Source: Atkinsonella hypoxylon | Lineage: Eukaryota; Ascomycota; Sordariomycetes; Hypocreales; Clavicipitaceae | Direction: 5' to 3' | Assembly: GCA_000729835.1 (NCBI GenBank) | Contig: JFHB01000018.1 | Span: forward strand, 219,065 to 283,064 | Length of the DNA: 64,000 nt | Part shown: positions 1 to 12,476 of the stretch, piece after piece | Layout: each line of letters begins with the position of its first letter | How positions within the stretch are numbered: position 1 is the first letter of the stretch | Notes under the pieces: model-generated | Database searches by the model: none | What the model was told of the DNA's origin: nothing | The model's input: the letters and a program-made list of their open reading frames with translations, nothing else | Position numbers and translations under genes: made by a program

Positions 1-3000
1 TCCCATCACTTGGGCTGTCGTGATAAATTGAGTAAACACTGTGGGGGCGTCAGCCAAAATCAGTCTCGAGGATGATGGAATTGCTGGGGAATTCACCCAG
101 AATCTTGTCGTCCGGATGATCAACAATCCAGCTGCATAACACAGTCATTGCCACCGTTAGCTTGGAACTTGGAACGTGCGGGATTTTCGGCCCATAGCTA
201 TTCGCGATTAAGCAGCCGATATTGTCTGGGTCTCGCTTAAGGGCCATGAAGTTGCTGTCCAAACCAGTGTGAAGGCTCCCTTCATCTTCTTCAGCTCTTT
301 GAACAACAGTGGCCATGGTCTCAAGTTCTTGCTGTATCTTTCCGAATTGCGCTATGCAGCCGTCCACAATACAAGTCTAGGACAACTGTTAGCGGCAAGT
401 GCATGACCATGATTCTTGACTTACACGAGTTTGGGCTATTCTAGCAATATGGAGGCATAACTCGCAGTAGAAGTGGTCGCACTGTTACGTCAATATATGC
501 TCACTTTACTTCTGTGATATCGGTATGGCAACTCACGTCTTCTAATTTGCGGCAACGTGGTCCAATCTTCGCACACTGTACGCATTGAAGAACTTGTGAC
601 CTCAGCTCAGCCTGGATTAGACAGAGATGGCCGTCAAAATCAAGGATGCCTCCCATTGCGGAGTCGCTGCTGTTTCTGACCCGACTAATACCAGAAGAAT
701 ATCGCTGGAGCTCTTTCGCAACTTCTTCATCGGCCAGGAGCTGGTCAATGACCTTTTTTTTCTCCTGTATGTTGGATAGACTCGTCCGCAGATTCTGAAT
801 TTGCACCTCCGTTGACCATATGCGGAGCAGCCGTTCATTGTTGTATGGATGAGAAAGCCCCATTCTCAATTGGTCAAAATATCTGATGGTGCTCTTAGCT
901 GGCTGTGGCATTTCCTCTCTCTCTTCTTCTTTGACGTCTTTGACGTCCACATTCTCATCCTCTCCCTTGTCATCAGTCTGAGGCTCCGTTGAGGCGGCAC
1001 TGAACTGTCGCATAAAACTATCACATAGTTAAGAATGCATTCTCTCAGGAGTCATATTACTCTATCAAGGCAGAGAACATACTTGTGAATAACAAATTCT
1101 TCGGTCGAAAGTTTGACTGTGATGTTGTGTACTTTTTTACTGGGGAGGTTAATTATTTGATGACCAAGGAACAGATCATTGGCGGTTCTTTGCCATTGCG
1201 TTAGCTCATGATCAGTGACTCCATCATTTTCTGCGCCCTCACCGTCTGTACATGACGGCAGATACAAGCGCTTCAAGCTTAGCACTGGCTTGTCCCTGTA
1301 TCACTCCCGATTAGCCTCTCAATCGTCGTGGAATCTAGAAACATCATACGTACACCTTTGACATATTCCTTGCGGAAAGCGATGGGATTCTCGTCAACAT
1401 CACAGCCGATAAACGTCAAATGCGGCAGAAGCTCTGCAACAGTTTTGCAACTTTAGTTTGAAGTTCTCTTAACAGAAGGTGCATAATAACTTACCTTCAG
1501 TTTTGTTCGCTAGTGGAGTCCCACTTAAAGCCCAACAATGTTTGGCTCTAAGCGCGCAGCATGCTACTTTAGCTGGGATCTCCATGAGCTTCCGCAAATA
1601 CATGATCAATTCTGCCTGCGAACAATACTCACTGATGCTGTTGGAATTCTTGATGACATGAGCTTCATCAAGAATGATGCGATACCAGCCAAGGTGAAAG
1701 AAGGGGCTCAAGCATCGTTCATTCATTTCAGTCCTTACCACTGCTGAGTTCATGGCATTGAATTGCTTTCTTATCTCAGCCACGGTGGTAACTCTGGGAG
1801 AAAGAACTCAGTAATGATGCTCATCATGTAGCTTCTTGCTGGATCTCCGTATACTTACACCATGGAGCTATCCTGCAACTCATCAATTTCTGTCTCATCG
1901 GCACGGTAAAGGATAGTCTCATTATCGAAATGCTTCCCCACGAGCTTCTTCCCTTCTTGTTTCCATTGCCGCGCCACCACAGCGTTGGGTACAATGACGA
2001 GTGTGCCTTTGCCAAACTTTTCTATGTCTTCCTGGAATGGTGGATTTCCAACCATACAAGCAAAACTGGTCATAGTTTTTCCCATTCCCATGGCGTCCGC
2101 AAGAATGCCACCAAATGGTTGGCTGCGTCCTAACTCACGCTGGATCATCCAGGCTGCAGCGGTGAGTTGGTGATTGTAAAGCGTGGACTTCATGCCTTTC
2201 AGCACCCATACCCCATCATGAGCCTTCACCATCTTGTAACCAAATAGCTTCCTAGCTTCATCCAAGTCCTTTTGCTGAGTACTAGTTCTTCTTGTATCTG
2301 ATCCCTTTGGGATGCTTTTCTTCATTGCCGCAAACTGTGCTTTGGCAGTGTGTGCTGTAATCTCCGGCATAGGGGATGCAATGTTGGTAAATTCACTCAC
2401 TCCATCCGCGTAACTATGCTGAAGTCGGGCGAGAACGTTTACTTCTCCTGTTTTCAGGCGCTTGGCGCTCTGTGCCCCGTCTTTCCCCAGATTTTCATCT
2501 TCTTCGCGATGAAACCTTTCCATATACTCTCTGGCATTCTTTGCCAGAGAACGATGAGTCCGCTTCTTTCGTTTGTCTTGCTTCTTCGCTGTGTTTGTTT
2601 CTTCATCAGGGTTATAGTCGCTATCCCCGTCCCCATCCACATTTTCTGGTTCTGTGTCACTTTCGCTTGGTGATTCATCCATGTCGGAAATTCCATTATC
2701 AAGGCGATAACTTGAGGTTGATAGTTGCTCGGTCTCTGCGGTGTTAGTAGCGAGGTAAGTTTGATTCTCAGTTCTTTCGACATTTGCCTTACCCTCGCTA
2801 TTTGCCGAAGCGGGTCTTTTCAAGACATTTCGATCTACATCTCGAGACCGCTTCTGAGCCTCATCGAGCGAAAGCATGCATTTTGGTGGACCGTCGTATT
2901 CACATTTCACAGGATCGTTGGTGAAATCGCTCATTGCATCTTCAGATTTAATTCGAATATTGGTGACGTCCTAAAGCTAGTGAGCCAAACGGCAAGGTGT

Positions 3001-3097
3001 ATGAAATGTGTAAGATCAAGAAACAATGATCACTTACTGTTATAGCGACATTGTTTTCAATGACCTCCCTCTTGATAGAATTTTGAGGTTGGTCCAT
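1..3097 (-). CDS. SNF2-family ATPase with RING finger inserted between helicase lobes (Rad5/Rad16/Uls1-like), partial at 3' end
   Basis: DNA-dependent ATPase of the SNF2 superfamily, expected in the nucleus. Nine exons keep one frame: 3097-3038, 2970-1859, 1793-1495, 1433-1356, 1284-1083, 1017-537, 481-425, 376-97, and 38 to the window edge. About 869 residues are visible. An acidic and then basic N-terminus is followed by motif I (DAMGMGKT, about residue 312), motif II DEAH and motif III SGTPLANKTE. A C3HC4 RING follows (CVQC, then CDHFYC, ELC, TC and GC, about residues 725-775). The second lobe opens with DDKILVFTQF, where the window ends. A RING between the lobes marks the Rad5/Rad16/Uls1/HLTF group, whose members couple remodelling or translocation to ubiquitin or SUMO ligation. 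Which subgroup this is cannot be settled without the missing C-terminus. The first exon gives only 20 residues, and its ATG is preceded by stops. Confidence 0.88.
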
Positions 3098-5261
3098 TTT
3101 GTTGATTTAAAAGCAAGACCTATCAGGCATGGTTGGGGATAAGATTTTTCTGAGTTTGCGGTGAAACTTGGTTAATTTTGAAGCACAAATATTGAATCGC
3201 TGGTGATTGCTGCTGTGCTGTATGCATGATAGGAAGCAAACAGGAGGAAGTTGAGGCTAAGCTGTTCAATATTGCTTCAGGCAGGATCTCATGTCAGTGT
3301 CCAGGTACAAAAGTTTGAGGATGACTAAATGCCGGACCGTGGTGTAATGATGAAGAGTAAGGAAGTTTTGGTTTTTGAAAAGCAGAAGTGAAGCTTGAGG
3401 GTGTCACGAACGATCAGAGTGGACCTTAAATACTTATGACTTCGCATTCGCATATGGTGCAGTTGCTGGCAGTTGTCAGGTAGATTTAGGTGCTCAGCAG
3501 CATGAAACAAATGTCGAGAATTTTGAGAGTCAGTCTTCTGTATTCATCTTTGCATGTCGTACAGTTACTAGCAGGTATCAGACAGATCGCCACGGTGCTA
3601 GATGCTTTGGGGGTGGATGAATTGCCAAGTCCTTGTAGCTTGCTAGGTACATCGTGTGTTATGCCCTCGTAGCCGTGCTTTGGTTTTGTCAACGATTCAT
3701 TCGTACATCGTGAGCGGAATCAACATTGGAATCCCCAGTGGCGATTCAAGTGTTTTGGTTGCATGTGAAATGTCAAAAATCTCTCCGTCCGCTGGTGAGC
3801 CTCAGACGGCACCATTCTACGGCCATAGGAATCTATAACTGTAGTTCTCAGCTATGTGCTTCGTCGACATCAGGACGAACAGTTTTGGAAAACGAATTGT
3901 CAACGCGACTCGACTCGCTTTCGCCTACAGGGTAGGTAGCGCTTCTGCATTGCTACCAGTAATACCCAGCTTAATTCCAACACGAGCACTTCGGGTTGTA
4001 GCAAAGATGTCAAGACGGGCCATAGCTTTACATTGACGTCATCACATCATTCCTGCCAATTTCCCTAGCTTCTCTGGAAGCAACTGTCGTGGTCACTTAG
4101 CGAGCAATTCGAGATAAATGGACGAGGAACCCAACATGTCTCGGCGCGAACACGACACGGACAGTGGTAAACGAGGGTTATAGGGTTATTACTCGGCGCG
4201 CAATCGTGATTGCCAGATATCATTGATCCGAGGCAGGTCCGGCCAGGTCGGGGCTGTGGCAGATGAGAAACATTGAAAGCACATGAGGGCAAAAACAATA
4301 CTCCGTACGCGCCTGGACAAAAACATCTCTCCGCTCCCTCCTCTCCCTCCTCTCCCTCCTCTCCCTCCTCTCCCTCTCCTCTCCTCCTCCTTGCCCTAAA
4401 AATACCCACCGACGTTTGAAATAGGCCAGACGGCGGTCAATGCAGACGCCGATGGACGCCGATGTGGACAAATCGGAAGGCGCGCTCCACGTCCAAGCAA
4501 AAAAAAAAGAGGACATGTGTGTCATGTATCAGACAAAATGATCAAATAGCCGAATGACGGGACTGCCGGTCGAGAGAACAAGCGAATCAAGCGAGAAGCA
4601 GGTGGCCGGCAGTTGACACAGTTGACACCAGATGCTCGATCGCAACCCACAAGCGGTACAGCACAGACAATGGTCGGCCGGCCGCCGCATACCTAGGTAC
4701 CTACTCAACTCCGGTCTGGTCTGGTCTTTGGAGCGTCAACTGGTTTCAATGTCACCTTCAAAGATTTTTACTAGTTTCAACCCCAGCCAGTCTGGAGAGT
4801 ACACGTCTCACCACCATCCGATATTTCACATCCAGATCTTGCATCGCGCTTTCCTGCACTTAACATCGGCCTCAAACTGTTGCAAGTGATCTCTTTGCCG
4901 TCATAAAACAAGCACGAAAAGGAGCCAACTCTAACTCTATGACGAGGCAGCGTCGGACGTCTTGAGAACAACCGCCGCATGTAGCGGAGCCGATTGGCAA
5001 ACTCGAAACACCAGGCCGCTGATCTCACGGCCGCATGCTCATCTACCTAACCTCGTCAGGTGGTGGACTCAGCTAAGGGTTACAGCTACTGAAGGCCTTC
5101 CTTCCCCAGTTCGGCGTCTCGCTTCATCTGTCAAACGTACCAGTCGCGCGGAAACTGATCGTCGCAACACCAAGAGTTGTCCTAAACCGTGATGAAATCA
5201 CCAACCAAACACTGTCAACACGTCTGGTTCTGTCGGGACCGCGACATCAGGCAAGCTCGAG
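3098..5261. other. Intergenic region, no gene recognised
   Basis: This is a divergent promoter region between the SNF2/RING gene and the receptor gene. Only short unsupported open frames occur. A strong polypyrimidine tract made of CTCC-rich units lies at about 4325-4392, followed by an A9 run at 4500-4508. No tRNA, TE or conserved coding frame was recognised. Confidence 0.5.
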
Positions 5262-6947
5262 ATGACAAACAGCACCACGGAGGACGAGGCCTACATCGGA
5301 GCCGCCCTGGGTCAAAGTGAACTTTTGCTGCTTCATACCGTGTCGGTTGTTGTGGGTGCTATAAGTCTAATATCCACCGTAATTGCTGTGGCATTATTCT
5401 TACGCATGCGGCGTAGTTTCAGACACGAGTGAGTTACTTGACGGAGCACAGAGCACAAAGCACACATCTTTACTGACAAAATAAGCCTCATTCTTTTGCT
5501 GATACTGAGCGACATGCTTGAGACGTTGTGGCTTGTCGTCGTACCCGCAGCCGAACTTTTGCATGGAACCATCAGCTCTAGCTCGAGTCTTTGCCAAATC
5601 AGTGGCTATTTTCTTTCTGTTGGAATTGAGGCTTGCGATTTGGCGGTATTATTGATGGCTACGCATACCGGCTTATACATATTCAGGGGCAGAACCGGAC
5701 TGTATCCATATCGATTTCCAGCATATGTCAGCGTTGCCTTGGTGTCTTTGATGCTAGCTTCCCTTGCGTTCGTCAATAAGCCAGCCTTCGTCAACTTGGG
5801 ACCATATTGCTACTTGCCAAGCGAGCCGATCTGGATCAGCCGAGCACTTAGCTGGATACCAAGATGTGTAGTAATTGCAGCTATAATGCTTACATACACC
5901 TTTATCTACACCTACGTACGATGGGTTATGACAGATGCAAGAAGACCACGACGACTTCGAAGCGCAAATAGAGTTTGTGGGGTCGACGAACAACGACTTC
6001 CAACGCCGCGCCCCCTTCCGCCAACTCCACCGATTGCATATCACGGTCTTATTCCGTCAACGCCACCGTGCGATGAGGCACGGTCCACTAAATCTCAACA
6101 GACACAAAGAGTCAAGTCATCTCCGTACCTTAACCAACGCGATGAGAGAGTACCACCAAGCACAAAGAGTTTTCTTTCTTTGAACATCGTTCCTCACGGG
6201 TCATCTATACTTTCAGCCGATGCACAGCACCGGGAGGCTTCTGACGGCCATGCTGCTATATGCAACTCGAGCAGCCGGGGAATGCCTAGATCTATAAGCC
6301 AGCCAGCAACTGCTGTCATGCAGCTAAATTGCTCTCATGATGCCACTGAATCAACTGATCCAATGCGGCAAGCGCGAACTAGCACGAGACTGCATCATCG
6401 AAGTCCTAATGGCATATTACTACCACAGTTGGCTCTATCACCAGCCGCCCTCAACGCAACTGGAATACCCAAAGTACGGGACAAAGTACGCTGGCAACTG
6501 GGGCAACTATTTGTCTACCCTCTGGTATACCTGACGGGCTGGCTGACCCCATTTATTGCCCATGTGATGAGAGGAGACAAGACAGGGCAGCCGTTCTGGC
6601 TTGTCCTTGTTAGCTTGATCAGCTTGTGCGTTCAAGGCATGGCGGACTCGTTAGTATTTCTGATCATGGAAAAGCCGTGGCGGTACTGGTATAAGGATGA
6701 TATCAGCTCTTGGTGCTACATGCCATGGAGAAAAAGATCCTCTATGAAAGGCAATAGCGTTAAAGTGGGACGCACTAGAGAGGAGATGCTGATCGACGGC
6801 ACTTTAGCGCGCAGCAGACGAGAGCGCGAACGAGCTGAGTGGATGATAGATTCGGCCGGTACTGGCCAGATGCTCAGGGACTGGTGGGATCTCACCCTGG
6901 TGGATATTGATAGATCCAGCGATGAAGAAACCGGGATTACCCTTTAA
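5262..6947 (+). CDS. Git3/Gpr1-type seven-transmembrane G protein-coupled receptor
   Basis: Plasma-membrane receptor of the fungal Git3/Gpr1 class (glucose or nutrient sensing through Galpha and cAMP in the known members). Two exons: 5262-5428 and 5486-6947, joined in phase to give 542 aa. The short N-terminus has one NST glycosylation site. Hydrophobic segments follow the family layout: TM1 (LLLLHTVSVVVGAISLISTV), TM2 (LILLLILSDMLETLWLVVV), TM3 with an ACDLAVLLMATHTG core, TM4 and TM5. A long Ser/Pro/Arg-rich third cytoplasmic loop covers about residues 210-395. TM6 (YPLVYLTGWLTPFIAHV) and TM7 (WLVLVSLISLCVQGMADSL) come next, then a basic tail of about 110 residues. The long third loop and the Y-P-x3-Y-x-x-W-x-x-P pattern in TM6 are typical of Git3-like receptors. 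The ligand cannot be read from sequence. The ATG is the first in frame after upstream stops. Confidence 0.8.
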
Positions 6948-7844
6948 GTTCAACTTCTTTCATGTTGCGACATATGCGGGCTACTACACCGTGATCGCCG
7001 TGGAATGAACAACGTCTACCCACTGTGTTGGGTTGGATGACTATGGGTATTCGTGATGCAATGCAATCTGCTGTTGTAATGAGATGATAATAATATAAAA
7101 AAGCATGAGTGACGGCACAATGGCATTATTTACTGGGCGGTTCATGGCATGCAGTCTAGAACAAGATCTGGCGCAAGCTGCCACAATTGTCACCGTGGGT
7201 CGTATATATGCGTTAAACATAGAAGAAAGTAGGCCAAGCACGAGCTTGTCAACACGAGCTTGTCAACATGGTAAGAATGCTACTGCTACTGCACGACTGC
7301 CAGTGAATTTGAGCAGCTAGGAAAGGCGCGTAGACCGCCTCCATTCTTCCGGCCACCTTGAAGGGCCAAAAAGTTTCGGAATTTACATTGGGGCATCAGA
7401 GCCCATTCTACCGGGAGAGAGATACGTAAACGCCGTATACGGCCTACGTCTATGGTAAATAGTATACCCATCGCGCCCTATCCCATGTTGGCAACTGGTT
7501 GATTGCCGGTTATCTCGCAGTCAGTTTAGACGACCGCCGCGTTTTCCCTCATGACAATCCCTACACGTAAGTGCTGTATAAGTCAAAGAGGTGTAGTACA
7601 GAATACTTGGAGTAAATTTATGATCTGAAGTCACTGTATTGTATGACTGGAAATGCTGTGCTCTTGCAAGTACGTATCCTTGCCTGTAGTGATGAGTAAT
7701 TTGCACAAAGTTCTTATCAAGTTCCTAAAAGTAAACTTACCCTTCATCCGCGATATCCACAGTGCCAGACGTAGTGTACCACCCGCCTAGGTCACAAGTC
7801 TACCCTAGCTGCGTCAAGGGAATTTGAGACTCGTCCGATATATC
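6948..7844. other. Intergenic region between convergent genes
   Basis: This is the shared 3' region of the receptor gene and the DUF3176 gene. A 16-nt word (AGCTTGTCAACACGAG-like) is locally duplicated near 7243-7268. Nothing else was recognised. Confidence 0.45.
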
Positions 7845-7879
7845 TCAATCATCTGTGAGCACATGCGAGGCAATAACGG

Positions 7880-9745
7880 CTACTTTGAACATCGAGGCTT
7901 AGACTTACTAGGGTGCTCCGGGGTAGCGTGACTGGGAAAAAGAAGAACAGCCTCGGTCTTAGCCCTTGCCTCCATTGATCTCACGGATTCCAAGTTATCT
8001 AGTATATCTGTAATGTACTTTCCGCGAGAGAGGGTTGCCATTGGACTTGACTTCCAGGGCGCGACACCGACCCTCTTTGAGGTAGAGGCAGTTATTGCGA
8101 AGTGTAAGATTCCAGATAGGGTTACCGCGCTAGGGAGTATGATCCAAATCCATTGGATTTTATACAAGGTCATTGTATTGCCCGTTCTGCCAGAGGAAAC
8201 CCGGCCATCGTCAGCTCCGGCTCTGATGGCGTTGCTCATACTGGCAGCCACGTTCTTGAAGATATCCGTTAAGCTTGTGATGCTGTAAAGAGCTTGGATG
8301 GTAGCGGGGCTGTATTGCATATTTGCACCGATTAAGACGTATCCGTTTAGATTAGCGTTGGGATCGAGCCGAGAAGAGAGGTTGCTGGAAAGAAGGGATT
8401 GGAAGTAGGCGCTTATACTGTCGACTGCGGCCTGAGACACATTGAAGCCGTCGCCTATCATGAGGTCGGTCCTTCCAACGGAGGACCAGGGGTTGGCAAA
8501 TTCAAGGCTTGTGGCCTGTGTCCCATTTAATTCATTTCTTAAAGGTTGCCACGATTCTGGTGATCGGCGAGCGGTGGTGAGGGTCACGTTTTCCTGCAGC
8601 GTTGCATTTACAACTCTGGATTCGTACCTATTGACGCAGTAATATAGTGCACATTCTGTCGCCTGAAGTGGGAGATCTGGCCATACAGCTGAAGTATTAG
8701 ATGAACTTGGTTGTACTTTGAGCGTAGAAATAGCCCAGATCAGAGTATCGACGTCCTTCACGCTGTTTGTCCTACTAGCATTGCCGGTCCCAAATGTCGT
8801 CATGAGAGTGAGGCCAGCCCCGGTTATGCCGGAATGACTCGGAACATTCAAGTCGAGTTTCTGACCGTCAAGATTATCGACATACAGGCCGTTGGGCAAC
8901 GTATAGCTTGTCCCGGGACCGCCCACAGCTGGGCTATTGTCTGCTTCAAGCCAATCATATAAGACACCGCCACGGGTGCCTTGGCTTCGAAGCATTCGCG
9001 TGATATCATTGCAAGTACTGCACACGGCAAGGGATTCAAACGGCGACCACTCACAGTTCCCAGATGGGCAGTGGAAGGGGGTCTGCTGCGTTACTGAATC
9101 GAAAGGTTGAACAAGTCCGTACAGAACAGCCGATTGCAAACTGAGATCGGCTTGGGCAGTTACATGCCCGGATTGGAGCCTCACGGCGCTTTCCGCAAAC
9201 TCATTGCCCTTTGAATACCGCTGAGCGCGAGCAATTGTGGCCAGCGAGTCGTTTTGATACATCAGCTTTGTTTGGTGCTGTATAAGTTGTTGGATAAAGG
9301 GGTCATATACGAGGACGGCAATGGTAGTTAGGGCACCGACGGATAAAATCAGCCTATAGAGTAAGAGCATGTCTGACGTACGAAGCGCACTGGACACTCA
9401 CGAGCCTCTGACGTTCCATAGCAGCTTCGCGCTTCCAAGGGGTCCGCGACTTGCAGACTCGATGGTGTTGAAGTCTATTAAGCGGCGTCGTTGAAGAAAT
9501 AGTATCCATTTCCACTGGCTGATGGACTCTGCTAGGACGAGCAAAAGAGTCGCTTTGGCGGTTGTGGAAAGAACCGACACGAGAGTGTTCAGGGTGATGC
9601 TGTGCCAGTGGAAGATGCCTTTGTTATCATTTAGAGTGAGGAGAACGGCCATTGCTGCAAGGCATGCGAAACTGGCCAGTGAAGCGAAGATTTCGAAGGA
9701 CCATTTATCACCCCTTGAGGAGTTCTGGGCCGATGGAGCTACCAT
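7880..9745 (-). CDS. DUF3176-type fungal multi-pass membrane protein
   Basis: Member of the large filamentous-fungal DUF3176 family, whose function is unknown. Exons 9745-9402 and 9353-7880 join in frame (phase 2) and give about 605 aa. The N-terminal block shows the family signature: KWSFEIFASL opening TM1, a GIFHWHSITLNTLVS segment leading to TM2, and the LAESISQWKW motif. A third TM follows (LILSVGALTTIAVLVYDPF). A long predicted extracellular domain of about 400 residues has many N-x-S/T sites and Cys pairs (CPSGNCEW, CSTC), then a final TM (WIWIILPSAVTLSGILHFAI) and a short cytosolic tail. The true start is the ATG at 9745; the frame is closed by a stop a little upstream. A possible last intron (GTAAGT at about 7911) would move the stop to about 7845 and change only the last few residues. 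Confidence 0.75.
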
Positions 9746-10920
9746 GACGTCCAAGCTCTGCTTTCTTTCTTACCTAAAGGAAGTCTGAAGAATATGCTGG
9801 ACCGCTCGAGATACCTGAAGGAAGGTCATGACGCTTCCGTTCCAGTAAGATAGATTCCCAGACGACTTCATGGGCATGCATGGTACTAATTTTGCCGAAA
9901 TGCATACCATCACCGTGTGGGAGTACAACTTGATCATTCCCAAGGTGGTGTATGGCTCCTATAACAAGATGTGCATAGGGTTGTATAGCATCGATGATCG
10001 GATGTAGGTTTCACCAGTACTACCTTCCCAGGAGTGGTGTGTATGGCAAGAACTTATGTGAGGGAATTAGTCGATTTGTACCAGACTCCAATCCATATCC
10101 GTACCGATAAGCTATTACCCAGCCGGCCGGGGACCGCAGCAAAGGTGAAACTGAGGCTGACAGGCAGCACTACAGCGCATCATGGATGACGCTATGACCC
10201 GCGAGCCTGTTGCTAATCGCGGTTGAGTCACTACGTCCGTTCCTTAAACTTTGATCTAGCAAGTGCGAGGATAACGATGAGGGTTGCTGGTATGCTTTTC
10301 TGCTGGACAAGGAATTAGACTAGAGTCATCACCATGCAGATGGACGGGATTCAGCTAACATTACGTTAACAGGTAGCAGTTGTGGCCCAAAAGAGCCCTA
10401 TTTTCCGATTAAGCATTGACAAATGGCCCGACAACCTTGATAGTAGGCAGGCTTGTTTCAGATGACAGGAATATGGTCACGCTGGGCAGGGGGATTGTGG
10501 TGGTATTGCATACGAACATGTGCCTCGCATACCTTTAAGTTGAGGTGAAGGGGTGTGAGCCACCTACCCCAGCAATGAGCCACCCCGATTGGGTATAGCG
10601 CGATGGGTTCTTGCGTTATGCTGATTGGCTGAAACTCACTAGATAATGCGTTCTACTGGGTGAATCAGCGCCTAGTATTAATGTGGACCTAACCGCCAAT
10701 TCTGCCCAATTTTAGCCAATCAGAGCCCGCTAAGTAATTGATAGGAACACGTGCCACGCCTTGCGCTATACCCCCAATTGCCACATCAAACGGCCATCGC
10801 GGAATTAATGGGGGAGGGTGGATGCCTCCACGTGACCCAGCAAGAACCCACTCCTAATATTCAGTTCTTATTCGAATCCCACATCCGTCATTCCAGCCAA
10901 TACAAATTCAATTTCAAATC
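9746..10920. other. Divergent intergenic region with an imperfect inverted repeat and CCAAT boxes
   Basis: No gene was recognised. The PPX1-proximal part (about 10585-10775) contains GGGTATAGCGC at 10591-10601 facing GCGCTATACCC near 10763-10773. TGATTGGCT at 10622-10630 faces AGCCAATCA at about 10714-10722. Several CCAAT/ATTGG pentamers occur here (near 10589, 10624, 10697, 10707 and 10716), compatible with HAP-complex sites. CACGTG occurs at about 10748, and CCACGTGAC near 10829. Confidence 0.45.
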
Positions 10921-12162
10921 ATGCCCGCCAAGTTCGCGCTGCAAACCTTCCTGGCAGCTACCCGCAGTGCCTTGCATACCCCCGCGGAACAGCAATCGCT
11001 TACTTTTGTGGTCGGAAATGAATCTGCAGGTAATCGACACGCGGATGAAAACCCTTCATGACCAGCGCAATCATTGCTTGACCTCTGAAACAAAAGTCTA
11101 CTAGACCTAGATTCGCTCTGCTCCGCCATCGTCTACGCCTTCGTCCTCACACACACTACCCCTCATGGCCTCCACATCCCAATCTCGAATCTGCCACGAG
11201 CGGACCTTGCGCTCCGCACAGAGATGACAGCTGTTCTACGACATGCCGGTCTTACAACAGATCATCTCCTCACACTCTCTGACCTACCCGAATTGCAGCC
11301 TAAAGACACCCGCTGGCTGCTCGTCGACCACAACTGCCTCACCGGCCCGCTCAAGAAATTCGCCAGCCGGGTAACAGGCTGCGTGGACCACCATGTCGAC
11401 GAGGGCATCGTGGACAAGGACGCTCAGCCCAGGGTGATTGAACCGTGCGGCAGCTGCATGAGTCTCGTAGTGCATGAGTGCAAACAGGCTTGGAAAGAAC
11501 TATATCAGCAAAGTGAAAGGGACCCAGCGGAGCACGACAAGCTCGTCAGGCTCAGCCTTGCGCCAATCCTGCTCGACACCACCAATCTCACCGCTGCTTC
11601 AAAGGTCCGCCCGAAAGACACCGATGCCGTAGCTTTTCTAAAGAGCCAACTTCGCGATCAGAGCTTCGACCTGACGCATTATTATGACTCCATCAACGCT
11701 GTCAAAGAAGACATCTCTACTCTTTCTTTCCGGGACATCTTTCGCAAGGACTACAAAGAATGGGAGGAAGGAGGTCTCACTCTCGGCGTAAGCTGTATCG
11801 TCCAGAGTTTCGAATATCTTCTTGAAAACGTGGGAACCGAACAGACTTTCCTGAAAGACCTCTCTTCATGGTCACAAGAGCGGAAGCTAGACATGACAGT
11901 CGTCATGACGACGAGCCACTCCGGTGGGAACTTCCACCGACAGCTTCTCGTATGGGGCTTGAACAAACAGGGCCAAGAATCAGTGGGGAGATTCAAGGAT
12001 ATCGCGACCGAGCAACTGAAGTTGGAGCCATGGCGGGGTGGGCAAATGGACGATGGAGAGTCAAGGTTCGCGTGGGGACAGTTCGAGCTGGCGGCTAGCA
12101 GGAAGCAGGTTGCCCCGTTGTTGAGAGAAGTGTTGCAGCCCAGTCCGGAGCAGAAAATTTGA
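10921..12162 (+). CDS. PPX1: Exopolyphosphatase, DHH/DHHA2 family (Ppx1-like)
   Basis: Cleaves terminal phosphate from inorganic polyphosphate; the yeast homologue Ppx1 is cytosolic and mitochondrial. Exons 10921-11029 and 11105-12162 join to give 388 aa. The intron falls inside the first catalytic motif, and splicing rebuilds GNESADLDS, the metal-binding motif of the family. Downstream are LVDHN and the DHH motif (CVDHHVDEG), then LLDTTNLTAAS with another metal-ligand Asp. The C-terminal DHHA2 domain (about residues 210-380) includes GVSCIVQSFEYLL, a VVMTTSH segment and RFAWGQFELAASRKQVAPLL. Length and motif order match fungal Ppx1. It could act on related pyrophosphate substrates, but the LVDHN and DHH motifs favour exopolyphosphatase. 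Confidence 0.9.
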
Positions 12163-12476
12163 TATGCCTAGATTCGGATTTTCCATCTATGTAACATTGA
12201 GATTTTACACTAGATTTATAGACGCGGCGGAGATAGAATATTGCGCGTATCAGAGACGGACGACCACGCTCTGATTGGGTACGAGTTACACGGGATGAGT
12301 TATGTGCTCATATACATGTGTCCCGAGTGTTAGCCTAAAGTACGTGCTCAAAAATGCCGATTCGTTACTATATAATGTACAAACAAACATCTCATCAAGA
12401 TGCTACTTCCTTCTTTATACAACGGTAAAATACCAGGTTTCTCTTAATTTTACGAAATTGTTGCAAAGCAAGTTCC
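12163..12476. other. Short convergent intergenic region
   Basis: AT-rich 3' flank shared by PPX1 and ATP25. No feature was recognised. Confidence 0.5.

Noticed and set aside
1280..1360. An apparent frameshift in the SNF2/RING gene when using the acceptor at 1296.
   Set aside because: Using the acceptor ending GCCAG just before 1284 restores the frame (EYVKVLSLKR) with normal splice sites, so no frameshift is needed.
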